A DNA stretch of 26,487 bases from JBOHPP01 sp050731755. GTDB taxonomy: Bacteria; Methylomirabilota; Methylomirabilia; Rokubacteriales; CSP1-6. The first letter of the stretch is position 1, and the number at the start of each line of letters is the position of its first letter. This document shows, in pieces, positions 8,764 to 15,049 of the stretch. The stretch spans positions 1 to 26,487 of the forward strand of contig JBOHPP010000144.1 in the NCBI GenBank assembly GCA_050731755.1, in the 5' to 3' direction. The notes under the pieces were generated by a model. That model was not told the origin of the DNA. It saw only the letters and a list, made by a program, of their open reading frames with translations, and searched no databases. The position numbers and the translations under genes were made by a program.

Positions 8764-8769
8764 TTCTTA

Positions 8770-9090
8770 GTGGCGAAGGCCCGCTTCGAATGGGACTCGA
8801 AAAAGGATCAGGAGAACCAGAAGAAGCATGGGGTCGCCTTCGTGAAGGCGCAGTTCGCCTTCGCTGACTCTAGCCGCGTGATCGCGGAGGATCTATCCCA
8901 TAGCTCGAGCGAAAAGCGGTACTACTGTTTCGGTTGGGTCGAAGGCGGGGTCATGACGGTCCGATTCACATACCGGGACGACGTAATCCGAATCTTCGGG
9001 GCCGGTTACTGGCGCAAGGGCAAGCAAACTTATGAGCGAGAACATCAGGTACACGGACGAACCTCTCGGAAGGCTAAAGGTCGTTCCTGA
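8770..9090 (+). CDS. brnT: BrnT-family toxin (DUF497)
   Basis: A 106-residue protein with the BrnT pattern: FEWDSKKDQENQKKHGVAF near the N-terminus (F-x-W-D-x-x-K-x-x-x-N-x-x-KHG-V-x-F), a central acidic and aromatic segment (SEKRYYCFGWVEGGVMTVRF) and the end IRIFGAGYWRKGKQTYERE. BrnT is an RNase toxin related to RelE folds. The GTG at 8770 gives the family's usual N-terminus. The C-terminal 15 residues extend beyond the usual family end and overlap brnA by 59 bases. The gene follows the TPR gene head to head at their 5' ends. Confidence 0.85.
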   Translation: MAKARFEWDSKKDQENQKKHGVAFVKAQFAFADSSRVIAEDLSHSSSEKRYYCFGWVEGGVMTVRFTYRDDVIRIFGAGYWRKGKQTYEREHQVHGRTSRKAKGRS

Positions 9091-9316
9091 CTTCCTTCCT
9101 CGCCCCGAGGACCTGGTCTTTCGGGACGAAGGGGTCAAGGTCACGCTCGCATTGAGCAAGCGCAGTGTCGAGTTCTTCAAGAACGAAGCGCGTAGACACA
9201 ACACGCAGTATCAACGGATGATCCGGCGGCTGCTCGATGCTTATGCCGAACACCATTCTCGACCTCGAACCGCGCGCTCAACGCGCACACGTGCAAAGCC
9301 CGCGCGCGCCGGTTAG
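9032..9316 (+). CDS. brnA: BrnA-like antitoxin (CopG/RHH)
   Basis: A 94-residue protein. The N-terminal part (MSENIRYTDEPLGRLKVVPDF) would contact the toxin. The central KVTLALSKRSVEFFKNEARR with QYQRMIRRLLDAYAEHH is a ribbon-helix-helix as in BrnA/CopG antitoxins. The C-terminal tail is basic and low-complexity. It overlaps the toxin gene by 59 bases, so expression is coupled. Toxin before antitoxin is the usual brnTA order. It lies next to the attachment-type repeat at 9564, making it the last gene of module 1. Confidence 0.8.
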   Translation: MSENIRYTDEPLGRLKVVPDFLPRPEDLVFRDEGVKVTLALSKRSVEFFKNEARRHNTQYQRMIRRLLDAYAEHHSRPRTARSTRTRAKPARAG

Positions 9317-9440
9317 CGCGGGTCGGAATCTCGCGACGCTCATCTCGGGCGGGAACGAGGATCGATCCTCCACGCCTGGCAGCGTGGGGTGTTCAAGTTG
9401 GTGCTCTCCCCCCAGACTCGCGAGCCGGAGCCGGGTCTGC

Positions 9441-9458
9441 TGTGCCCAAAATGTGCCC
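9441..9458 (+). repeat. Short direct repeat TGTGCCC x2, possible recombinase arm site
   Basis: TGTGCCC occurs at 9441-9447 and 9452-9458, separated by AAAA, an 11-base period, about 105 bases before the tRNA copy at 9564. Short repeats at such a distance can be arm-type integrase sites. The rest of 9317-9563 shows no gene. Confidence 0.3.
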
Positions 9459-9563
9459 GGGCGCACCGCGAAGGATCGCAAACAGGGAGAACGTCGGGCT
9501 TCGACATCCCCCGATTTCTCTGCTCCCCGTGACGGCGGCTGGCGGTTGGTCATCGTCGGGGAC

Positions 9564-9611
9564 GGGCTCATAACCCAAAGGTCGCTGGTTCAAATCCAGC
9601 CCCCGCAACCA
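9564..9611 (+). repeat. Attachment-site repeat, copy 2 (tRNA-fMet 3' half)
   Basis: Identical over 48 bases to 175-222, from the anticodon-stem GGG to CCA. The 5' half of the tRNA is absent: the bases before it (TCGGGGAC) do not make a D arm. It cannot be a functional tRNA. It is the right boundary of module 1 and, with the adjacent recombinase remnant, the left boundary of module 2. Confidence 0.85.
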
Positions 9612-9730
9612 GATGTAGGCGCACGGCCTCCTCGTCTCCGAGGAGGCCGTCGGTTTTTGAGCGTCTGGTGAGCCGGACGACCCGCTCGCCCACCTTCGCG
9701 GTCGGCGTGATCCGCAGTCCGCTCCTTCGG
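9568..9730 (-). pseudogene. Second serine-recombinase C-terminal remnant
   Basis: The minus-strand frame reads LRITPTAKVGERVVRLTRRS, then KTDGLLGDEEAVRLHLVAGA and the tRNA-antisense end GFEPATFGL with a stop at 9570-9568. It aligns with the end of the first remnant (LQIRQLPAPAGQRAAEV, then KPNSLLAADQEAAGCLRMVAGA), but the two differ at most positions, so they come from different elements rather than a recent duplication. Homology ends near 9730, just before the dehydrogenase gene's stop. All upstream domains are gone. Confidence 0.6.
9623..9658 (+). terminator. Rho-independent terminator after copy 2
   Basis: A perfect 12-bp stem, ACGGCCTCCTCG (9623-9634) with CGAGGAGGCCGT (9639-9650), has a TCTC loop and is followed by CGGTTTTT. 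It sits 12 bases after the tRNA 3' end, in the same relative place as the hairpin at 238-266, and lies within the recombinase remnant on the opposite strand. Confidence 0.75.
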
Positions 9731-9788
9731 CGGGACAAAACACGGGCCAGCCACCATGCGCGCGGCTGGCCCGTGAGCAGAGTCCCCC

Positions 9789-11510
9789 TCAGTCCCTGAG
9801 GGCGAACACCCACACGACGCCGCCCTGCGGCACCTCCGTCTTGGTGCCCCGGAACGTGTCGAGCCGTGCCTGCATCCGCTGAGCGTCGACGCCCCAGCCG
9901 GACTGCACCGCGATGTACTGCACGCCGTCGACCGCAAATGAGGTCGGCACGCCGGTGATCCCGGAGTTGGTCCTGAACTGCCAGAGCTGCTGGCCGGTCT
10001 TCGCGTCAAACGCCCAGAAGTTCCGGTCATTGGTGCCGCCGAGGAAGACGAGCCCGCCGCCGGTCGTGAGGATGGGACCCCAGTTCTGGTACTGGAACTT
10101 GTGGGTCCAGACCTTCTGCCCGGTCGCCATGTCCCACGCCTGCAGCTCGCCGATGTGGTTCGCGCCCTGGCGCCAGCTCATCGTAGTTTTCGGTCGGTCG
10201 ACGCCGAGGAAGAGCTTGCCGGGCTCGTACGGCCCCTTCAGGCCCACGAGGGTGCTGCAGAGGTTCTCGTTGGCGGGGATGTACAGGTAGTTCGTCTTGG
10301 GGTTGTAGCCCGCCGGCGTCCAGTCCTTGCCACCCCACAGCCCGGGGCAGAAGGTGACGGCGGCGCCCTCGCGCGGCTTGCGCTCCGGATCGTAGCTCGG
10401 CCGGCCGCTGACCGGATCGATCTTGGTGAAGACTTCCTGGATCACGAAGGGCTTGGCGTCCACGAACTTGATGCTGTCCGCGCGACGCTCGAGCCACCAC
10501 AGGTAGCCGTTGCGACCGGGATGCACGAGGCCCTTGATCGTCCGCCCGTCCTTCGGGAAATCGATGAGCAGCGGCGTGGAGACCTCGTCCCAGTCCCAGG
10601 AGTCGTTCCAATGGTACTGGTGATGACCGCGGATCTTCCCGGTATCGACGTCGAGCGCGATCACCGACGTGGCGTAGAGATTGTCTCCGGGATGCATGTC
10701 GCCCGGCCAGGGCCCCGCGTTGCCCGTGCCCCAGTAGCTGAGGTTGAGCTGCGGATCGTAATGCCCGGTGAGCCACACGGAGACTCCACCCGTCTTCCAG
10801 GCGTCCGTCTGCCAGGTCTCGTGACCGGGCTCGCCAGGCCCGGGGATCGTGTAGGTCTTCCACACCGGCTTGCCGTCCCGCACGTCAAAGGCGGCGATGT
10901 AACCGCGGATGCCGAGCTCGCCGCCCGAGGTGCCCACCATGACCTTGCCCTTGGCGATGAGCGGAGCCAGGGTGAAGTAGTAGCCGTTCTTGTAGTTGTC
11001 GACGGTCGTGTCCCACAGCACCTTGCCCGTCCTGGCGTCGAGAGCGATCAGGTGAGCGTCGACGGTGGCGATGATCGCCCGGTCCTCCCAGAGCGCCACG
11101 CCCCGGTTGGTGGGATGGAGCTGGAGCAGGTCCTCCGGTAGCTCCTTCTTGTAGCGCCAGAGCAGATCACCGGTCTTGGCGTCGAGCGCGAACACTTGTT
11201 GTTGAGGGGTGGTGATGAACATGATGCCGTTGTTGACGATCGGTGGAGATTGGTGACCCTCGGTCACGCCGGTGGAGAAGGTCCACACCGGCACCAGCTT
11301 CTTGACGTTGGCTGGGGTGATCTGATCGAGCGGGCTGTAGCCCCAGCCGCTATAGTTGCCCCGGTACATCAGCCAATTCTGCGGCTCCGGATTGAGGAGC
11401 CGTTGCTCGGTCACCGCGCTGTACTCCTTCACGACTTGGGCCGCGAGCATCGCGGGTCCGAGCCCCACGAGCACGGTGGCACCCACGATGGCCAGCTTTC
11501 TTACCGACAT
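9789..11510 (-). CDS. Periplasmic PQQ-dependent alcohol dehydrogenase, lanthanide-type
   Basis: A 573-residue quinoprotein with a Sec signal peptide (MSVRKLAIVGATVLVGLGPA, then MLAAQ). It has type I PQQ dehydrogenase propeller blades (FALDAKTGDLLWRY, IALDARTGKVLW, FWAFDAKTGQQLWQF). Metal ligands align with methanol dehydrogenase: E198 (SGGELGIRG), N264 (GTGNAGPW) and catalytic D306 in SWDWDE. D308, two residues later, is the extra Asp that marks lanthanide-using enzymes (XoxF, PedH). The vicinal Cys pair of methanol dehydrogenase is absent. It oxidises a primary alcohol or related substrate in the periplasm; which one cannot be told. The start at 11510 is chosen for AGGAGGGAGG upstream and the signal peptide; the open frame runs on to 11762. 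It is second in an operon with the Rieske gene, 59 bases apart. Confidence 0.92.
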   Translation of the reverse strand: MSVRKLAIVGATVLVGLGPAMLAAQVVKEYSAVTEQRLLNPEPQNWLMYRGNYSGWGYSPLDQITPANVKKLVPVWTFSTGVTEGHQSPPIVNNGIMFITTPQQQVFALDAKTGDLLWRYKKELPEDLLQLHPTNRGVALWEDRAIIATVDAHLIALDARTGKVLWDTTVDNYKNGYYFTLAPLIAKGKVMVGTSGGELGIRGYIAAFDVRDGKPVWKTYTIPGPGEPGHETWQTDAWKTGGVSVWLTGHYDPQLNLSYWGTGNAGPWPGDMHPGDNLYATSVIALDVDTGKIRGHHQYHWNDSWDWDEVSTPLLIDFPKDGRTIKGLVHPGRNGYLWWLERRADSIKFVDAKPFVIQEVFTKIDPVSGRPSYDPERKPREGAAVTFCPGLWGGKDWTPAGYNPKTNYLYIPANENLCSTLVGLKGPYEPGKLFLGVDRPKTTMSWRQGANHIGELQAWDMATGQKVWTHKFQYQNWGPILTTGGGLVFLGGTNDRNFWAFDAKTGQQLWQFRTNSGITGVPTSFAVDGVQYIAVQSGWGVDAQRMQARLDTFRGTKTEVPQGGVVWVFALRD

Positions 11511-11569
11511 CGTCCTTGCCTCCCTCCTTTGGCTTGTCGACCGAGTTGCGTAACGCCCGTCCCGACGGC

Positions 11570-12175
11570 TCACCCCCCTCCTGACTCGAAGCCCGGACGG
11601 CCGACGAAGCCGCTGGCCACCGCCGGCACGCCATCGACAGTCTTCAGCGGCAGGGCCGGCAGTCGTCGCGGCGCCGGACCGTTCAGGACTCGCGCGCTCT
11701 CCCTGAGATCGAACTCCGAGAAGTGGCATGGGCACTTGATCGTGCTCGACGCCGGCTGCCACTCCCAGACGTCACACCCCGTGTGCGTACACACCGCCGA
11801 GTAGGCGACGATCCCGTCCGCCGCCCTTGCGCGAGTGTCGCCATCGAGACCGTTCGGGTCGAGACGGACGAGCAGGACCTGGTTGAGTCGCGAGTCGTCG
11901 CGGACGACCCTGGTCGTCGCGTCCATCGGGTAGGCCGTGAGGGGTGGCCCGCCGGCAGGAAGGTCGGCGAGCGTGATGACCTGGCCCTTCCGGTCGCCAC
12001 CGGCGAACACGAAGCGATCGTTCGTCTGTGGCCGCGCCCTCCGCGGGTTGTCATCCTGGGCGCCAACGACGTCGGCGGCAGCAAACAGACCCAGTCCCAC
12101 ACCCGCCGCCAGCTTGAGCACGGCACGGCGCGTGGGCCACGGGTCGGACGCGCTCCGTCGTGGTGTCTCGCTCAT
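11570..12175 (-). CDS. Tat-exported Rieske 2Fe-2S protein
   Basis: A 201-residue protein. TRRAVLKLAAGVGLGLFAAA near the N-terminus is a twin-arginine signal, so it is folded with its cluster and then exported. The Rieske boxes are complete: C129-T-H131-T-G-C134 and C148-P-C150-H151, with C129, H131, C148 and H151 as cluster ligands and C134-C150 as the disulfide typical of high-potential, bc1-like Rieske proteins. No cytochrome b gene is nearby. It is first in an operon with the PQQ dehydrogenase, so a role as electron acceptor from, or link to, that enzyme is plausible but inferred. The ATG at 12175 (GAGGG seven bases upstream) is preferred over the longer open frame to 12334, which would bury the Tat signal. 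Confidence 0.88.
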   Translation of the reverse strand: MSETPRRSASDPWPTRRAVLKLAAGVGLGLFAAADVVGAQDDNPRRARPQTNDRFVFAGGDRKGQVITLADLPAGGPPLTAYPMDATTRVVRDDSRLNQVLLVRLDPNGLDGDTRARAADGIVAYSAVCTHTGCDVWEWQPASSTIKCPCHFSEFDLRESARVLNGPAPRRLPALPLKTVDGVPAVASGFVGRPGFESGGG

Positions 12176-12233
12176 CCCGGTTTCCCTCGCCCTGCCTGGT
12201 CGCCAGCCGACGGGAGGACTGCTGCGTGGCGGA

Positions 12234-12262
12234 AGAATCGTCCCGGTGCCCCGCGATGTCAA
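12234..12262 (-). promoter_or_regulatory. Promoter of the Rieske-PQQ dehydrogenase operon
   Basis: On the minus strand a perfect TTGACA (12262-12257) is followed after 17 bases by GATTCT (12239-12234), a weak -10. Transcription would start near 12227, giving a leader of about 50 bases with GAGGG before the ATG at 12175. It lies inside the repeat-bounded module, so the operon carries its own promoter. Confidence 0.5.
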
Positions 12263-12408
12263 GACCATCCGCCGTGCCATCCGTGGCCGTGTTTTGGACG
12301 TGAACGGCCGCCAACACCGCCCAACTGGCCTCAAGATGGCTGCGGTCTAAACGTGGGCCAGGCGACGGGTTTGGTTGGGTGGCGTCGGGCCGGCTGGTGT
12401 CCTCAGGC

Positions 12409-12441
12409 GGGCTCATAACCCAAAGGTCGCTGGTTCAAATC
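12409..12441 (+). repeat. Attachment-site core, copy 3 (tRNA-fMet segment)
   Basis: These 33 bases are identical to 175-207, from the anticodon-stem GGG to TTCAAATC in the T arm. Identity stops there on the right (TGCCGCC instead of the acceptor strand) and at the GGG on the left. It is neither a tRNA nor a complete 3' half. It marks the right limit of the tRNA-derived repeats and probably of module 2. Confidence 0.75.
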
Positions 12442-12630
12442 TGCCGCCTCACTCCCGACTCGCACAGTGCTGTGGAGAACGGAGGCTGCGTCTCGGTCGT
12501 GAGTTCGGTGGGGTCCAGTTGAAGGGGGTCAACTCGGGAAACGTGGGTGCTCGTGTCTGGGCGCACGTATGTTTACAACTGGCTCTGTCTGAAAGCGACC
12601 GAACCAAGAGCCCGGTCCCGGGCTATCCGA

Positions 12631-12658
12631 TTGACTTTCGGCGCCCCTCCGGTAGCGT
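12631..12658 (+). promoter_or_regulatory. Promoter of the binding protein-amidohydrolase-Tct operon
   Basis: TTGACT (12631-12636) and TAGCGT (12653-12658) are spaced by 16 bases. Transcription would begin near 12665, 10 bases before the AGGAGG at 12675-12680 that serves the first gene. Confidence 0.45.
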
Positions 12659-12691
12659 ATCTGTGCCTCGGGCCAGGAGGGACGCGTCTCG

Positions 12692-13495
12692 ATGATCGCT
12701 TCCGCGCGCATGTACGAATGGGCCCCCTCGCTCACTACGGCGTGGCGGCGGCTGCTCGAGTGGGTGGCCGTGCGCTCCCGCGTGGCTCTCGAGATCGTAG
12801 AGAGCCGCTCGGTCTCGCTCGACGAGCTATGGGCGCGCGAGGACATGGGGTGCGTGTTCATGTGCGGCTACCCCTACGCCCTCCGCGAGCGGCGCCCGGC
12901 GCTGCTGGCGGCGCCGGTGCCCTCACCGCCCCGCTATGGTGGCCGGGCGGTGTACGTCACCGACTTCATCGTCCGCGCGGACAGCAGCTTCCGAACGCTC
13001 GGGGACACGTTCCGCGGCCGCATCGCATACTCCACCGAGCACTCTCACTCCGGCTACAACGCCGCGCGTTACCACCTGCTCGGCTACCGGCGGCCCGACC
13101 GGCCGGCGCTGTTCGGCGAGGTGAAGGGTCCGTACGTTCGCCAGCGCGCGGTGATCCAGGCGGTGCTCGACGGCGAAGCGGACGTGGCGGCGATCGACGG
13201 CTACGCGCACGACCTCCTCCAGCGCCATGACGCGCCGTTGGCGGCACGCCTTCGCGTGCTCGCCACCACGGCGCCGGCCCCGAGCCCGCCGCTCGTCGCC
13301 TCGCCGGCCGTGCCGCCGGCAGAGCGGGAGCGTCTCCGTGACGCGCTCCTCGCCGCGCATCAGGCGCCCGAGATGAAGCCGGTGCTTGAGGAGCTCCTGC
13401 TGCTCCGGTTCGCTCGGGTCGAGGACTCGGCGTTCGAGCTGTTCCTCGACTGGCAGCGCGCGGCGGAGGCCGCGGGCTACCCCAGGCTCGGGTAG
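12692..13495 (+). CDS. PhnD-like substrate-binding protein without signal peptide
   Basis: A 267-residue protein of the phosphate/phosphonate-type periplasmic binding fold (PF12974-like). Seen are CGYPYALRER, the strand VYVTDFIVRADSSFRTLGD with RGRIAYSTEHSHSGYNAARY (ligand-loop region), GEADVAAIDGYAHDLL and the late ATTAPAPSPPLVAS. It begins MIASARMYEWAP with no signal peptide, as in a soluble subfamily that opens with a short M-Y-x-W/P motif, so it may act in the cytoplasm. No ABC permease or ATPase is nearby. AGGAGG (12675-12680) precedes the ATG. Its stop is five bases from the amidohydrolase start, so the two are co-expressed. The ligand is unknown. Confidence 0.8.
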   Translation: MIASARMYEWAPSLTTAWRRLLEWVAVRSRVALEIVESRSVSLDELWAREDMGCVFMCGYPYALRERRPALLAAPVPSPPRYGGRAVYVTDFIVRADSSFRTLGDTFRGRIAYSTEHSHSGYNAARYHLLGYRRPDRPALFGEVKGPYVRQRAVIQAVLDGEADVAAIDGYAHDLLQRHDAPLAARLRVLATTAPAPSPPLVASPAVPPAERERLRDALLAAHQAPEMKPVLEELLLLRFARVEDSAFELFLDWQRAAEAAGYPRLG

Positions 13496-13500
13496 CCGCC

Positions 13501-14997
13501 GTGCGCACCCGGATCCGCGGTGGCTGGGTCGTCGGCTTCGCGGCCGGGACGCACGCGCTCTACCCTGACGGCGTCGTGGTGTTCGAGGACGACCGGGTGA
13601 TCCACGTCGGCCACCGCTTCGACGGCCCTGTGGATCGCGAGCTCGATGCGCGCGCCAAGCTCGTCGCTCCCGGCTTCATCGATACCCATGTCCACAGCGG
13701 TCATCGCGCCTCGCACCGGCTCATCACCGACGTCGGCCGGCCTGACTACTACGGCCAGCCCTTCCTCGAGATCAGCGTGCCGCGCGAGGGCGCGCGCGTG
13801 GGCGGCGACCCGCGCTACCTCCGGCCCGACGACCAGGCGGCCGCCCTGGGCACCGAGCTCCACGCCCGCTTCACGGTCGCCGAGATGCTCCGGAACGGCA
13901 CCACGACGTTCATGGAGTTCGGCAGTCAGCTTCGCGTCCAGGAAGCGCTCCTCGCCGAAGTGGAACGCCTGGGAATCCGTGCCTACCTCGGCCCCGGCTT
14001 CGACTCCGGCCGTTGGGTGGCCGACGAGCGGGGCCGGCTCAAGCGGGTCGTGGACGAGGCGGCGGGCTTCCGGGAGTTCCAGGCCGCCTGCGCTTTCATC
14101 CGCCGCGTGGACCGAAGCTGCGACGGACGGGTGCGCGGACTGCTCGTGCCGCGGGAGGCGGAGACCTGCAGCCTGGATCTCCTCCGCGCGACGCGCAAGG
14201 CCGCCGACGAGCTTCGCCTGCCGATCACCACCCACGCAGCCTACAGCATCGTCGAGTTCTACGAGATGGTGCGCGAGTTCCGCATGACGCCGATCGAGGT
14301 GCTGGAGTCGGTCGGGCTTCTCGGACCCGATCTCATTGTCGGCCACGGCAACCTCACCGCCGACAACCCGCGGCTCAACTATTCCGGCGCGCGCGATCTC
14401 GAGCTGATGGGGCGCTCCGGCGCGTCGATCTCGCACTGCCCGGTGAACATCGCGCGACGCGCTCGCGCGCTCGACTCCTGGGAGCGCTACCGGAAGGCGG
14501 GGGTCAATATCGCGCTCGGCAGCGACACCTGCCCGCGCGACATGATCATGCAGATGCGCACGGCGTCCTACTTCGGCAAGGTCATGAGCGCGAACCTCAA
14601 GGCGGCGACGGCGGCCGACGTCTTCGCGGCCGCGACGCTCGGCGGCGCCCGCGCCCTCGGGCGCGACGACCTCGGGCGCCTGGCGCCAGGCGCCAAGGCG
14701 GACATCGTGGTCGTCGACATGACGGGTGGCGGCACGCTGCGCTGGGGGCCCGTGCGCGACCCCGTCAAGAGCCTCGTGGAGTGCGGTATCGGCGACGATG
14801 TCGAAACGGTCATCGTCGACGGTGTGGTCCGGATGGAGCGCCGCCGCATCCCCGGTGTCGACGTCGACGACATCCGTCGCCAGTCGCAGGAGGCCGGCGA
14901 GGCGGTGTGGTCACGGCTCCAGGAGTGGGACGCGCTGGGCCGCACCGCCGAGCAGATGAGCCCGTGGTCGTTCCCCCTGATGACACGAGACGCGTGA
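13501..14997 (+). CDS. Metal-dependent amidohydrolase (Atz/Trz-like)
   Basis: A 498-residue amidohydrolase-superfamily enzyme (PF01979). The metal site reads H63-x-H65 (IDTHVHSGH), H245 (ITTHAAYS), H282 (VGHGNL) and D342 (ALGSDTCP), with H312 in SHCPVNIARR. Composite-domain strands flank the barrel: an N-terminal GWVVGF...VVFEDDRVIHVG and a C-terminal PGAKADIVVVDM...ETVIVDGVV. The Atz/Trz and cytosine deaminase groups use one Zn or Fe to hydrolyse C-N or C-Cl bonds of amides or N-heterocycles; the substrate here cannot be read off. It starts with GTG at 13501, five bases after the binding protein, and precedes a TctCBA transporter, so it may process an imported compound in the cytoplasm. Confidence 0.9.
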   Translation: MRTRIRGGWVVGFAAGTHALYPDGVVVFEDDRVIHVGHRFDGPVDRELDARAKLVAPGFIDTHVHSGHRASHRLITDVGRPDYYGQPFLEISVPREGARVGGDPRYLRPDDQAAALGTELHARFTVAEMLRNGTTTFMEFGSQLRVQEALLAEVERLGIRAYLGPGFDSGRWVADERGRLKRVVDEAAGFREFQAACAFIRRVDRSCDGRVRGLLVPREAETCSLDLLRATRKAADELRLPITTHAAYSIVEFYEMVREFRMTPIEVLESVGLLGPDLIVGHGNLTADNPRLNYSGARDLELMGRSGASISHCPVNIARRARALDSWERYRKAGVNIALGSDTCPRDMIMQMRTASYFGKVMSANLKAATAADVFAAATLGGARALGRDDLGRLAPGAKADIVVVDMTGGGTLRWGPVRDPVKSLVECGIGDDVETVIVDGVVRMERRRIPGVDVDDIRRQSQEAGEAVWSRLQEWDALGRTAEQMSPWSFPLMTRDA

Positions 14998-15049
14998 TAG
15001 GATCGTGGCGCGTGCCGGCAACCCCTTGGGAGAATCTGGGAGGGCGAAG

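Larger units (their letters stand above)
12176..12691. other. Regulatory/junction stretch, 516 bases without a gene
   Basis: It holds the Rieske promoter (12234-12262, minus), the third tRNA-derived repeat (12409-12441) and the promoter of the following operon (12631-12658, plus). Frames reading through the repeat give the usual meaningless translation of tRNA sequence. No gene was supported. Confidence 0.6.

Noticed and set aside
7238..8770. 510-codon plus-strand frame opposite the TPR gene
   Set aside because: Arg/Ala/Gly-rich sequence without motifs; the minus strand has clear TPR protein.
9564..9611. Possible second tRNA-fMet gene
   Set aside because: The 5' acceptor strand and D arm are missing, so no cloverleaf can form.
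9393..9743. Minus-strand frame containing LDLNQRPLGYEP
   Set aside because: This phrase, like GFEPATFGL and HNPKVAGSNLPPH elsewhere, is just translation of tRNA sequence in various frames and is not evidence of a protein family.
10101..11141. 346-codon plus-strand frame opposite the PQQ dehydrogenase
   Set aside because: Antisense shadow of a gene with complete active-site motifs.
12409..12441. Possible third tRNA gene
   Set aside because: Both ends of the molecule are missing; only the anticodon arm to T-arm segment is present.
12547..13230. Plus-strand frame overlapping the binding-protein gene
   Set aside because: Different frame from the recognisable binding protein and of low-complexity composition.
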